NCBI GenBank assembly: GCA_942493045.1
Contig: OW818665.1
Location: forward strand, 2,108,001-2,172,000
Direction of reading: 5' to 3'
Source: Teretinema sp942493045
GTDB taxonomy: Bacteria > Spirochaetota > Spirochaetia > Treponematales > Treponemataceae
Length of the DNA stretch: 64,000 bases
The notes beneath the pieces are model-generated. The model had not been told where the DNA came from. It was given only the letters and a program-made list of their open reading frames with translations, and ran no database searches. The position numbers and the translations under genes were made by a program. Every line of letters begins with the position of its first letter. Within the stretch, counting starts at the first letter, position 1. Shown in pieces: positions 8,417 through 17,711 of this stretch.

Positions 8417-9256
8417 ATGAACACAGAAACAGCGCTGGCCGTATTCGAAGACTATAAAATCCGGCGGATCTATGATGATAGAAAAGAAATCTGGCTCTTC
8501 TCTGTTGTAGATATTGTGGCGGTTCTTACCGCTCAAGCCGACTATCAAACCGCTCGCAAATATTGGAACAAACTGAAAGAGCGACTCAAAAAGGAAGGCA
8601 GTCAAACGGTGACAAATTGTCACCAGTTCAAAATGATTGCCGAAGATGGAAAATTACGGCTAACCGATGTGGCCGATCCAGAAACCCTCTTGAGGCTGAT
8701 CCAGTCGATACCCAGTCCCAAGGCCGAGCCGATCAAGCTCTGGCTCGCTAAAGTGGGCTACGAACGAATTCAGGATATGAGCGATCCAGCTCTTTCCCTC
8801 GACCGCGCGCGTGAATATTGGCAACAGCATGGACGAAGTGAAAAATGGATTCAACAGCGGATGATGGGACAAGAAACCCGCAATAAGCTGACCGATTACT
8901 GGAAAGAGCACAAAATTACCAAAGAAGACGAGTATGCTATTTTGACCAATATCATTCATCAGGAATGGACGGGTGTATCAGTCAATAAACATAAAGAAAT
9001 CAAGGGACTCAAGACCCAAAATCTTCGGGATCACATGAGTGAGGCCGAACTGATTTTTACCGCTCTCGCTGAACTTTCAACCCGCCAAATTGCCGAAAGT
9101 GTCGATGCCACTGGCATGCGACAGAATGCGGAGGCCGGTAAAAAAGGCGGAAAAATCGCCAAAGGCGCCCGACTGGAACTTGAATCCAAAACCGGTAAAA
9201 GCGTAGTCACCGGCGAGAACTTTTTACCACCCCACAAAAAGTCAAAACTGGATTAG
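8417..9256 (+). CDS. Bro-N domain (phage antirepressor-like) protein
   Basis: About 279 residues. The N-terminal part (IRRIYDDRKEIWLFSVVDIV, then a TVTNCHQFKM block and LRLTDVADPETLLRLIQS) is the Bro-N/antirepressor DNA-binding fold seen in phage-derived proteins. The C-terminal half resembles the longer Bro/DinD-type proteins. The start at 8417 is taken as the first Met after the G10 tract. The coding sequence contains a 17-base palindrome at 8608-8624. It probably binds DNA; the target is unknown. Confidence 0.75.
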   Translation: MNTETALAVFEDYKIRRIYDDRKEIWLFSVVDIVAVLTAQADYQTARKYWNKLKERLKKEGSQTVTNCHQFKMIAEDGKLRLTDVADPETLLRLIQSIPSPKAEPIKLWLAKVGYERIQDMSDPALSLDRAREYWQQHGRSEKWIQQRMMGQETRNKLTDYWKEHKITKEDEYAILTNIIHQEWTGVSVNKHKEIKGLKTQNLRDHMSEAELIFTALAELSTRQIAESVDATGMRQNAEAGKKGGKIAKGARLELESKTGKSVVTGENFLPPHKKSKLD

Positions 9257-9485
9257 AAATCGTAATACTATTGAATTATTGGGTTTATGGGAGCAGCTTA
9301 ATAATCCCGATTCTAAACCCGTCGAATTCGACGGATTTAGAAAACACTCTGGGATATTCGTAGAAATCTAGCTAAGATAAACTATCGCATCCATACCGAA
9401 ACCGATCTGCTCAATATGTCGCTGTTTAGGAAAACAGCAAGATAAAAGCAATGAACACTCATCCCAGGAACTCTGACCGCTCCCT

Positions 9486-9537
9486 CCCCTTCCAAACTCT
9501 CCCCTAATTGTCAGTGCTTCCGCCTATACTACTCAAA
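9486..9537. repeat. 52-bp direct repeat, right copy
   Basis: Second copy of the repeat at 8219-8270, with a few changes in its middle. It lies in the 364-base gene-free stretch between the Bro-N gene and the WYL regulator; the rest of that stretch up to the promoter at 9554 shows nothing else I can name. Confidence 0.7.
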
Positions 9538-9553
9538 TGCGCGCTTTTTTAAT

Positions 9554-9583
9554 TTGCCCGGTTCCAAAAACGCGTGTTATAAT
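9554..9583 (+). promoter_or_regulatory. Promoter of the WYL regulator
   Basis: TTGCCC (9554-9559), 18-base spacer, TATAAT (9578-9583), 38 bases before the ATG of the WYL gene. The palindromic hexamer ACGCGT occurs in the spacer (9570) and again at 9608, either side of the expected start of transcription. Confidence 0.55.
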
Positions 9584-9620
9584 GGAGAAATTAGTAAAAT
9601 GATGAGGACGCGTAAAAAAT

Positions 9621-10598
9621 ATGAGAAGTGACGCTGAATCTAATTTATTCGCCATTATTGACTTGATGCAAAGCCCGAAAGGGGCGAGCGTGAAGGAAAT
9701 ATGTCAGGTTTTAGGCTGTAATCCGAAGACTTTTTATGTGCAAAAGGCCAAGCTGGAAAAGTATGGGGTTCCTTTTTACGACAAGGATGACTATGACGGC
9801 AATACCAATTCCAAGCGCTGGTATATTGACCCTGTTTGGTCAAATCCCACGCCTCTGGTGCTGGAGCCGCGGTACCGTTTGATGCTGCGGATGCTGTTGG
9901 GCCGCTCCCGGCTGTTTGAGTCGGCGGAAACCAGGAAGATGCTCAAGGTAATCAAGCGTAAGGTTGAGTCGTCTCTGTTAGGTGATAAAAAGAACCGGAT
10001 CAAGACGACGTACTGCAATTTTAAGGGTTCAAAGAGCTATGAGGGTAAGGAAGAGGTGGTCAATACGCTGCTTGACTGTATCGAGACGAGTCATGTGGCG
10101 ACGGTAACGTACCTGGCGGCAAAGGCGACGGAGCCGAAGACGTATGCCATTGAGCCGTACACGCTCGTTGAGCATGGCAATTCACTCTATGTGATTGTGG
10201 CGGTACCGAAGCATGATCGGGACATCCGGATTCTGGCTGTGGAGCGGGTGGTGGAGATTCAGCGCTCCCCTACGGAGCGTTTTTCCATTCCGGATTCGTT
10301 TGATCCGGCGATCTATCTGAATCCTTCTTTCGGTATTGTGATCGAGGATCTGATCCGGGTTGTGGTCCGTTTCGCGGCGTCAGCTTCCCTCTACGCCCGG
10401 GAACGCACCTGGGGTCAGGAGCAATCTATAGAATTTCATACTGATGGGTCCCTCACCCTCTCCTTCACGGCCGCCGGTAAAGACGAGATTAAACGCTGGA
10501 TCCTCTCCTTCGGCGCCGCCGCCCAAGTCCTGTTTCCGACTGAGCTGGTGGAAAGCGTGAAGAAGGAGTTGCTGATGGCGGGTGGGTTGTATGGGTGA
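9621..10598 (+). CDS. WYL-domain transcriptional regulator, BrxR-like paralog
   Basis: A 325-residue regulator: winged-helix DNA-binding region in about residues 1-65 (VKEICQVLGCNPKTFYVQKAKL), a central WYL-type ligand domain (YTLVEHGNSLYVIV and a DPAIYLNPSFG block) and a C-terminal WCX-like extension. It is clearly paralogous along its whole length to the regulator at 57143-58123; both share NGNTNSKRWYI-like and FYARERTWG-like blocks. WYL proteins with this layout include BrxR regulators of BREX and other defence islands. This copy lies outside the island, and the two copies point toward each other. Confidence 0.8.
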   Translation: MRSDAESNLFAIIDLMQSPKGASVKEICQVLGCNPKTFYVQKAKLEKYGVPFYDKDDYDGNTNSKRWYIDPVWSNPTPLVLEPRYRLMLRMLLGRSRLFESAETRKMLKVIKRKVESSLLGDKKNRIKTTYCNFKGSKSYEGKEEVVNTLLDCIETSHVATVTYLAAKATEPKTYAIEPYTLVEHGNSLYVIVAVPKHDRDIRILAVERVVEIQRSPTERFSIPDSFDPAIYLNPSFGIVIEDLIRVVVRFAASASLYARERTWGQEQSIEFHTDGSLTLSFTAAGKDEIKRWILSFGAAAQVLFPTELVESVKKELLMAGGLYG

Positions 10599-10713
10599 TG
10601 TTGGATAAATAATCATCAGTCCGATAATGAGATGATTTGCAAATCATAGGCGGGTGTATATGAAGTTCCGAAAAGCTGTTCATATATTAATTATTGGTAA
10701 AGAGTATTAAGTG

Positions 10714-10998
10714 ATGACTACGGAAGAATATAATGAAAAAATATTATTAGTGGCACGCATTGGAGACCTAAGCTTGGAAGGAGTCTTATATGCTGAATAT
10801 GGGGCTGCTTTCTTGGAATGGTTAGGAGAGCCTTCTTATGACAATGGAATCGGTTATACCGAGAGTTTATATGGAGATTTCTGGGCATGGTTTACTAGTC
10901 GCGTATTAAATAACGGTGAATTTGTAGATGAATGCGTAGAGCTTCAAGTGCAGAGTCTTGATAGGGAAATTCAGTCTACCTTCGCGAGAAACTCATAA
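10714..10998 (+). CDS. Small acidic protein of unknown function
   Basis: Ninety-four residues, not recognised. It is acidic, with a central aromatic cluster (ESLYGDFWAWFTSRV). The start could be the GTG at 10711 or the ATG at 10714. Its last 28 bases overlap, tail to tail, the end of the helicase gene on the other strand, so its C-terminus is constrained by that gene. Base composition is AT-rich, like the helicase. Confidence 0.5.
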   Translation: MTTEEYNEKILLVARIGDLSLEGVLYAEYGAAFLEWLGEPSYDNGIGYTESLYGDFWAWFTSRVLNNGEFVDECVELQVQSLDREIQSTFARNS

Positions 10999-13817
10999 TA
11001 CAAATCCGCGGGAACTTCATGTTCGAAAACCAGTATCATTTTTATGGGCTTGTCACCTTCGGCACTCTGACAAATAGCTTTTCCAAGATATACGAATGGT
11101 TGAGAGACCTGTTCAATTTTTTCGAATTTTCTGACAAATACATGAAGGTTAATATTCCGTTTATAATTAAACTCCAAGTCTTTCCCGCGCTCAGAATCCC
11201 GGGACGTAGTGTTAGGAGATTCCCATTGGAATATTTTCGGTGTTAAAAATTTATCCTGATAATTTATCGCTTCCTTGATATCAGCTCCTTTGTGCAAGTT
11301 AATAAAAAGGAAAAAATCCTTGCCATTTGTAATCAATCCGGATCCGCGGAAAGAACTGTGCGATTTTTTATAGTTGGATAAAAGAGCCGTATCCCGCATA
11401 CTGTATTGATAATAGAGTTTAAAGTGCGGACAACCATAATCAGTATTTCCGAATTCCTGTTCGTATCGGATTATTCCATAGTGGAAAATATCTGAGAACC
11501 ATAGTTTAAATGTCGGATCGGAATAGATAGCCTGGGTTCTTGATGAAGTGCGTAAGTTATCATCCTCATGAATAAAAAGCAATCCTTGATAGTCTTTTTT
11601 TTCTTTCGAGTCAAAAAATGCCTGTGAAAGATAAGCAAAAGAGTGCTTTATCGTTTCTTTTGATGGCGTGCTGATATGCTTGGCGAGCTCATGTGACGCT
11701 TGATCAAGTGTAATTGAGTTATGCCATAATAAATACTCGCATATTACAAATTCATGAATTCTTTTACAGGGTAAAAGGTCCGAAAAGAAACGGAGTAAAA
11801 TCACGAAGTCTTGATTTAGTAAAATAGTTGCTAATGCCTCAGTTTTTTCTACTCTTTCCAGAAAATTCAGATACGTTTTAGAGAGGGTGATAAAACTGAT
11901 TGGGTCAACAGCGCCGTCAACCTTTAGATAATCAACGAGCATAGGAATGCTATTTCCCTGTATTCGTTTGAAATCAAGATATTCTTCTTTTAGGTATTTG
12001 AACGAGAAAAAGCGTTCATTTTCTAATTGTGCCAGTATTTGTTCCTTGGCGATTTTATCCATGTGTATATGCGAACTTCCTGGAATGTCGGCAAAACTGC
12101 TTTTTACAGAAACCTTCAGGCTGTCTTTGTCGAATTGTTTACTGCCATTGAGCGCTATTGCCATTAAAAAGGATTTTCTGTGATTTCCGATAAAATCCAG
12201 TACAGTAACGAACTCTTTGTCTGGCAACTTCCTCAAGCCACGTCCCAGCTGTTGGACAAAGATAATTGAGGAATCTGTTGGTCGAAGCATTAGTATAATA
12301 TTGACGGATGGAATATCGATGCCTTCATTGAAAATATCTACAGAAAAAATAACTTCCAAAGTATCATGATTTGATTCGAGTCTGGATATAGCGGCATTAC
12401 GTTCGGGAATTGAATTGTTGCCCGAGAGAAATAACGACGGAATTCCTTTGTTATTAAATTCAGCAGCCATGAACTCGGCATGCTCGAGTGTAGCGCAAAA
12501 GCCGAGGGCTTTCCGTTTTAGCCCGTCATGACCATAGAATCGCATTTTTTCCAGAATATAGTCAGTTCGACGCGATACCATAAGAAGTTTTGCGATTGCG
12601 GAGACGTCGTCTATATCCACGTTTGCATAATTAATCTCGCTGAAATCCGTAATACCAAAATAATGGAAGGGGGTAACCAGTTCGTATTCAAGAGCTTGCC
12701 TGAGTCGTATTTCAACCGCGATATTATTGTCAAAAATCGAATAGATATCACCAACGTCGGATCTTTCCGGCGTTGCTGTTAAGCCAAGCAGAAAGGCGGG
12801 AGTGAAATGTGAAAGAACTTTTTGATAACTGGGGCTGGAAGCATGATGCGCTTCGTCAATAATGATATATTCAAATTCTTTTACATCGAATTCAAGATAA
12901 TGGTTTTGCAAGGTTTGAATGGTAGTGAATAAATAATCGGCTTTATCTTTTATAGTTCCGGTAAAAAAGCCTGTGGAAAATATTTCTGTATCAATAATCT
13001 TTTCGAAGGATTCTTTTGCCTTCACCAGAATATCTTCCCTGTGTACAACAAATAAAAGTTTTTTAGGTTTTACTTGCAAAGCGTCAAATACAGCCATATA
13101 TGTTTTTCCGCTACCGGTTGCGGCGATAGCAAGAGCCTTTTTTTCATCGGTTTTTCGCAGTCTGTCAAGTTTGTCGATTGCTTCTATCTGCATTTTATTA
13201 GGTCGGATCCGATCTTCATCAAATTCAAATGCATTTTCTTGAATAGCGCGTTTGCCTGCTCGTGACAGGTACAGGGCATATTCTTCGATAAAAGCATCTG
13301 ACAATTCCCTGGTGTGTTTGTCATTCCATTGAGTATTGAACTCATTGAGAACATCTTGAGCGAAAGGATCGTTTTGTTTTGCATGATTCAAGACATTCCA
13401 TTCTACATTACTTTTAAGCGCGCATTGGGTAATGTTCGAGGATCCGATAATAATATTATGATTTGTGTCGGTTGTGAAAATATACCCTTTTGAGTGAAAC
13501 CCTTTATCTCTGGTAGGAACGAATATTTTTGTTTCAAGGTTGGGAAAGCGTTTCAAGGCGAGCAATGCACTCGGCTCTGTGCTATTTAAGTATGTGGAGG
13601 TCAAAATTTGACCCGGAATATTCTGTTCTGCTAATTTTTGGAAAGTATCAAGCAGTAGCTGTACTCCGGAAAAGCGGATAAACGCAACGCTCATCTTGAA
13701 TGACGAACAGTTACTCAGATTTGATTCCAATTCCCCGAAAAAAGTGCGATAGCCGTAATTATGGATAAACTTTGTATTGTCGGAATATGAGGATTCAAAC
13801 CTGATTGGGTCAATCAC
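10971..13817 (-). CDS. PLD-DEAD/DEAH helicase-DUF3427 protein
   Basis: A 948-residue superfamily 2 helicase fused to a nuclease-like domain. An N-terminal phospholipase-D-like region has HSKGY at about 108-112 and GSSN at about 125-128, half of an HKD site. Helicase motifs follow: ATGSGKT near 230, DEAHHA near 322, GLTATPERSD near 344, QQLGRGLR near 522. The C-terminal 350 residues match the DUF3427 region of this architecture. GTG is the start codon and overlaps the stop of the Nudix gene by 8 bases, so the two are translationally coupled. The gene is much more AT-rich than its surroundings. Helicases of this build often occur in defence settings, but the role here is inferred. Confidence 0.8.
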   Translation of the reverse strand: MIDPIRFESSYSDNTKFIHNYGYRTFFGELESNLSNCSSFKMSVAFIRFSGVQLLLDTFQKLAEQNIPGQILTSTYLNSTEPSALLALKRFPNLETKIFVPTRDKGFHSKGYIFTTDTNHNIIIGSSNITQCALKSNVEWNVLNHAKQNDPFAQDVLNEFNTQWNDKHTRELSDAFIEEYALYLSRAGKRAIQENAFEFDEDRIRPNKMQIEAIDKLDRLRKTDEKKALAIAATGSGKTYMAVFDALQVKPKKLLFVVHREDILVKAKESFEKIIDTEIFSTGFFTGTIKDKADYLFTTIQTLQNHYLEFDVKEFEYIIIDEAHHASSPSYQKVLSHFTPAFLLGLTATPERSDVGDIYSIFDNNIAVEIRLRQALEYELVTPFHYFGITDFSEINYANVDIDDVSAIAKLLMVSRRTDYILEKMRFYGHDGLKRKALGFCATLEHAEFMAAEFNNKGIPSLFLSGNNSIPERNAAISRLESNHDTLEVIFSVDIFNEGIDIPSVNIILMLRPTDSSIIFVQQLGRGLRKLPDKEFVTVLDFIGNHRKSFLMAIALNGSKQFDKDSLKVSVKSSFADIPGSSHIHMDKIAKEQILAQLENERFFSFKYLKEEYLDFKRIQGNSIPMLVDYLKVDGAVDPISFITLSKTYLNFLERVEKTEALATILLNQDFVILLRFFSDLLPCKRIHEFVICEYLLWHNSITLDQASHELAKHISTPSKETIKHSFAYLSQAFFDSKEKKDYQGLLFIHEDDNLRTSSRTQAIYSDPTFKLWFSDIFHYGIIRYEQEFGNTDYGCPHFKLYYQYSMRDTALLSNYKKSHSSFRGSGLITNGKDFFLFINLHKGADIKEAINYQDKFLTPKIFQWESPNTTSRDSERGKDLEFNYKRNINLHVFVRKFEKIEQVSQPFVYLGKAICQSAEGDKPIKMILVFEHEVPADLYYEFLAKVD

Positions 13818-14205
13818 CTAAAAGTCCTTTGATTTGTTCAACGATCGGAATATCAGCCGCGGCCCAATCAAGTGAGTTAAGTTCATCTTGTGAAAGCCAG
13901 CGGGAATCAAGATGTTCGGAAAGATTTAAATTACCTGTGATAACGGTAGCTTGATAAGCGTGCATGGTTATAGAAAAGGTATTGTATTGATGGTTGACGG
14001 TGGTTATAAAATCGCCGACTTTTATTTCGGTATTAAGTTCTTCAAGAATCTCGCGCGCGAGTGCTTTTTGAGATGTTTCCCCTGCTTCTATTTTACCACC
14101 TGGAAATTCCCATTTTTTTGCAGTTTCCCCAATATCTTTGCGCTGAGCGCAAAAAACCTTTCCGTTTTTAATAATTACTGCCGCAACAACCTCTACATGT
14201 TTCAT
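13810..14205 (-). CDS. Nudix hydrolase, MutT-like (d)NTP pyrophosphohydrolase
   Basis: A 131-residue protein with a complete Nudix box (GGKIEAGETSQKALAREILEEL, read at about residues 36-57) and the length of MutT/CTP pyrophosphohydrolase-type enzymes. These clear oxidised or unusual nucleoside triphosphates. It is the first gene of a two-gene operon with the DUF3427 helicase, overlapping its start. The pairing suggests that nucleotide sanitation or signalling is linked to helicase-nuclease action; that link is inference. Confidence 0.85.
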   Translation of the reverse strand: MKHVEVVAAVIIKNGKVFCAQRKDIGETAKKWEFPGGKIEAGETSQKALAREILEELNTEIKVGDFITTVNHQYNTFSITMHAYQATVITGNLNLSEHLDSRWLSQDELNSLDWAAADIPIVEQIKGLLGD

Positions 14206-14598
14206 TGATACTGCCTTTTCCTAATAATACCAGGTTTAATTCCACAGCACAAGATAAAAAACCTTGTCCATTACGAAAGCAAGCTGATCTGTATCATCTA
14301 TAAGTGTACCCTCAGCGAAAGCACAACTCGAAAAAATTAACGGGTTCATCGATCAGTGTCAACGCTCCCCTTACGGCGTAGTACAGCAAAAAAACAACAC
14401 AGAAGCTGATTTTTTTATGCCAGGGTTTCTTTTATCTGATTAGCAAAAAATTCTTTTATCTGACAGACATTAATACGGCCTTACAGAAACACTCCAGTAA
14501 AACTTACTCACGTTTTAAATATCTTGATAAAAATCATTCAGCCTCCCCCCCACCAAAACCCTCCCGTAAATACCACAACTTCTCTTTATAGTGAAGGC
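14206..14598. other. Gene-free stretch between divergent genes
   Basis: About 390 bases between the Nudix gene and the double-AAA gene. It has an imperfect direct repeat TTCTTTTATCTGA at 14427 and 14451, a C7 run near 14542, and a TATAGT box about 13 bases before the ATG at 14599. No ORF here looks real. Confidence 0.5.
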
Positions 14599-16812
14599 AT
14601 GCAAAGAAAACACTATAGACACCGGGCACAGCAGGAACAGATATCGTTGAGGGGGCATTTTTTTACCAGGAGGGAAACTGAATGGGACCAGCAGGCGTTT
14701 CTCAGGCGGTATGCGCGGGGGTTGTTGGGGGATTATCATGTTACGGATGATTTTACCGGCTTCTTGCTCACCCTGGTGCCGGAGGGAGAGCTCATTGACC
14801 TGATGGCCGGCATCGCGGAGCTGCTGGCGGAGGACATTGCCGAGAATGACGACCTGCGGGATTGCCTCGAGGCCACCGTTGAGCGAAAAGAGCGGCCGAT
14901 GCTGCCGGCCATACGCCAGATAGAAGAACTCTTTTTGTATATTGATGGAAGCGAACAGCGGCCGGCCATTCTCGCGCGCGTCGAGGAGGCGCTTGGGGAA
15001 AGCGGCGGCGCTGATGAAAACGCCCTGGACGCCATACCCGCCTACCAACAGTTAGCGAGAGTATTCAAGCTGGATCGGGATGACCTGAAAATCCTTTCTT
15101 TTTTGTTCGCCGTTTCTTCCTGGGACAGCCTGGAAAACCTCGTCAGCGACTGGACTGTGCAAGAGTTTTATCATGGAGTTTCCCTGGCGACCGGCGTGGC
15201 CCTGGAAAAGTGCCAGAAAGGCTTTACGCCGCGCTCGCTTTTAATAACCTGCAACCTTGTGGAAAGCTCCAGGCGGCAGCCGGGAGTGTATGGCATTACC
15301 GATTGCCTCGCGTCTTACTTGACCATGACCGGACAACAGCACCTCCACGAATCCTTGCTCACCGAAGAAACCGAAAAGGCCTACAAGCTGGACAGCTTTT
15401 GCGTCGATGAATTGCGGCGCGGTACTATAATTGATTTAATAAAAGGCAGCGTACCCTCCCACATATTGCTCTATGGCAAAGAAGGCAGCGGCAAAACCGA
15501 ATTCGCCAAAGCCCTCGCCGAGGCCGCCGGGAAAAAACTGCTTAAATTCACCCAGGGCGAAGACTGCTTCAATTTGGCCCTCGTTACCGCCTCGATCGAC
15601 AATCGCGAAGCCGTACTGCTGGTCGATGAGGCCGATGAGCTCTTATCCACCGCCCCCTCGCCTTTTTTCGGATTGTTCGGTAAGCCTCAAACTCCCAAGG
15701 CCCGAGTCAACGACATCCTCGACAACGCCCAGTGCAGCGTCATCTGGATAGTCAACCGCGTTCGCCAGATCGATGCCTCCACCCGCCGACGGTTTTCTTT
15801 TTCCCTGGAGTTCAGCGCCTTGCCGCCCCCGGCCATCCGGAATCTGGCCCGGGAATATATTGCCGCCCTGCCCCTATCAGAAAGCTTACGCGAAAGCATC
15901 ATCAGCTTGACCGGCAATTATGGTTTAACCGCCGCCTCCCTGCGCTACCTGCGCGATACCCTGACAAGTATTGTGGACAAGGGCGAAAGCGATGAGCGCA
16001 CCCTCGCGCGGGTACGCAGCCTGTTTGAATCCAATGTGCGCCTGCTAACCGGCAGCCTGCCCCCGCGCGCCGAAACCAACCCCGCTTACACCATGGAAGC
16101 CCTGAACGTGTCCGTGCCGGCGGAGCGGCTGTTAGCTTCGGTAAGGCGCGCCATCCAGAGAGCGGAGGCGCGGGAATCAGGCGGCGCCCCGCGAGAGCGC
16201 GCCGGCTTACGTTTCCTGTTCCATGGCCAGAGCGGCACCGGCAAAACTGAGTTTGCCCGCTTTATCGCCGAAGAGCTCGGTAAACCCTTGCTCATTAAAC
16301 GGGCCTCCGACATCCTCTCACCCTGGGTAGGAGTCGCCGAACAGAACGTCAGCGCCCTGTTCAAGGAGGCCGAAGACAGCCACTCCATCCTGCTGATCGA
16401 CGAAGCCGACTCCTTTTTCTACGACCGCCAAAAAGCCACCCGCTCCTGGGAGCGCAGCCTCGTCAATGAGTTCTTAACCCGCATGGAAGATTTTAGCGGC
16501 ATCCTGATCTGCGCCACCAACTTACCCTCGGTCCTGGACGCGGCCCTCGCCCGGCGCTTTCACGAAACAGTCGAGTTCCACCCCCTGAGCCTCGACGGCA
16601 TCCCCCTGCTGCTAGGGCGCTATTACCCGGAAATCACCTTCAGCGAAGAGCAGATCTTCACCCTCTACACCCAGGGCACTCTCACAGCCGGCGACTTCGG
16701 TTCCCTCAAAGGCCGCACCGACTACCTCGACAACAGCGAAGTCACCGCGACCTACATCATCGGCAGTCTCTGCGACCTCAGCCGGTCCCGCCGCGCCGCC
16801 CAGGAGGCGTGA
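14599..16812 (+). CDS. Double AAA+ ATPase (CDC48-like arrangement)
   Basis: A 737-residue protein, counted from the ATG at 14599, with an N-terminal alpha-helical region of about 280 residues and two AAA modules. Module one: Walker A GKEGSGKTEF near 292-301, Walker B AVLLVDEADE near 338-347, and a STRRRF arginine-finger region. Module two: Walker A GQSGTGKTEF near 542-551, Walker B ILLIDEADS near 597, sensor ICATN, and ALARRF. Both sites look intact. It probably remodels a protein substrate; none is indicated by its neighbours. An upstream TTG at 14524 is in frame but has no convincing ribosome site. Confidence 0.75.
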   Translation: MQRKHYRHRAQQEQISLRGHFFTRRETEWDQQAFLRRYARGLLGDYHVTDDFTGFLLTLVPEGELIDLMAGIAELLAEDIAENDDLRDCLEATVERKERPMLPAIRQIEELFLYIDGSEQRPAILARVEEALGESGGADENALDAIPAYQQLARVFKLDRDDLKILSFLFAVSSWDSLENLVSDWTVQEFYHGVSLATGVALEKCQKGFTPRSLLITCNLVESSRRQPGVYGITDCLASYLTMTGQQHLHESLLTEETEKAYKLDSFCVDELRRGTIIDLIKGSVPSHILLYGKEGSGKTEFAKALAEAAGKKLLKFTQGEDCFNLALVTASIDNREAVLLVDEADELLSTAPSPFFGLFGKPQTPKARVNDILDNAQCSVIWIVNRVRQIDASTRRRFSFSLEFSALPPPAIRNLAREYIAALPLSESLRESIISLTGNYGLTAASLRYLRDTLTSIVDKGESDERTLARVRSLFESNVRLLTGSLPPRAETNPAYTMEALNVSVPAERLLASVRRAIQRAEARESGGAPRERAGLRFLFHGQSGTGKTEFARFIAEELGKPLLIKRASDILSPWVGVAEQNVSALFKEAEDSHSILLIDEADSFFYDRQKATRSWERSLVNEFLTRMEDFSGILICATNLPSVLDAALARRFHETVEFHPLSLDGIPLLLGRYYPEITFSEEQIFTLYTQGTLTAGDFGSLKGRTDYLDNSEVTATYIIGSLCDLSRSRRAAQEA

Positions 16813-16843
16813 AGGAGGTTTGTATCGCAACTCCAAGATAACT

Positions 16844-16872
16844 TTGACAAAAACACAAAAGCGTTGTATACT
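16844..16872 (+). promoter_or_regulatory. Consensus sigma-70-type promoter
   Basis: TTGACA (16844-16849), 17-base spacer, TATACT (16867-16872). It points away from the AAA gene and has no protein gene downstream on its strand; a terminator lies about 50 bases later. Confidence 0.7.
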
Positions 16873-16878
16873 TACTTT

Positions 16879-16945
16879 GAACCTGAAATTCGGCATGACT
16901 GATTAGTAGGGTTCCCCCGGGACGCGAAAGCGCCCCTATTTTTTT
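16879..16945 (+). ncRNA. Candidate small RNA, about 65 nt
   Basis: The predicted transcript starts near 16879 and ends in a hairpin GGGACGC-GAAA-GCGCCCC (16919-16936, one A-C mismatch, GNRA-type tetraloop) followed by TATTTTTTT. Promoter, short body and intrinsic terminator together resemble a free-standing sRNA gene. It overlaps the last three bases of the convergent DUF3800 gene. It could also be the decayed remnant of a small gene. Confidence 0.4.
16919..16945 (+). terminator. Intrinsic terminator
   Basis: Seven-pair stem with a GAAA loop followed by a T-run (TATTTTTTT at 16937-16945) on the plus strand, see the candidate small RNA. Confidence 0.7.
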
Positions 16946-17667
16946 ACCCAGACCCGTCCAAAAGGATCCGAAGGCGCCGCTTTTTTTATCAAAACCGGAT
17001 TTAATCGCTCAAAGTAAGTTTTAGCCCCTTGTTTTTTGACAATCTTGTTCGGCCTGATGTACTGAGCGGTAAAATACGAAATAATATCAACCATCTGGAT
17101 AAAATAGGAATGTTTTGAATCCCGCAATACGGGATCTTCAACAATAAGTTTAATCGGTAAGTTTCTTGAAGTGACGGAATATTTGCTTGGCACGGGATTG
17201 TATCTACGCATTTTTCGATGCAAGTTTCGTAATATCTCGCCATTTGTGTTGTCAGCAATAATAATGCCTCGATCGTCCAGTCTTTGCGGGCCGGGAAAGT
17301 TATGTGAGGTAATAGTGTTTTCATAGCGCTGTATCAATGAACGCCAGCCGTACTCAAAGACTTCTTTTGCATCGGTAAAATTCTTTTTGCATACAACTAC
17401 CGTCATGACTCCGATTGAATCCTGCAAAGCAATCCAGTCAAGGGTATTTCTCAAAATCATAAATCGTTGATTACGCTGAATATTACTATTTTTATCGAGC
17501 CGACCGTTACACATTACCTGTGTATGAATTTCCTCACGTAATTTAAAACCGGTAACCTGCTTAACCGAACGCCGAAAAAGAATGAAATCATCCAACAGCT
17601 CTGTCCAACGTAACTCACAAAGACAGCGCTGATTATCTGTACAATACATGTATCCAATCAGACGCAA
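16936..17667 (-). CDS. DUF3800-like protein, N-terminally truncated
   Basis: Up to 243 residues, starting at TTG 17667 or ATG 17649. The C-terminal two thirds match DUF3800: IIADNTNGEILRNLHRKMRR and DSKHSYFIQMVDIISYF, acidic blocks of an RNase H-like fold. The N-terminal DESGD-type block that normally supplies the first acidic residues is absent, and the frame closes with a TAG just upstream of the TTG. So the gene is probably shortened and may be inactive. DUF3800 proteins are common near mobile and defence loci; the function is unproven. Confidence 0.65.
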   Translation of the reverse strand: MRLIGYMYCTDNQRCLCELRWTELLDDFILFRRSVKQVTGFKLREEIHTQVMCNGRLDKNSNIQRNQRFMILRNTLDWIALQDSIGVMTVVVCKKNFTDAKEVFEYGWRSLIQRYENTITSHNFPGPQRLDDRGIIIADNTNGEILRNLHRKMRRYNPVPSKYSVTSRNLPIKLIVEDPVLRDSKHSYFIQMVDIISYFTAQYIRPNKIVKKQGAKTYFERLNPVLIKKAAPSDPFGRVWVKK

Positions 17668-17711
17668 TTTTGGCTATTTTCTAAGCTTTTTTTTCGGTCT
17701 GATGTTAGGAG

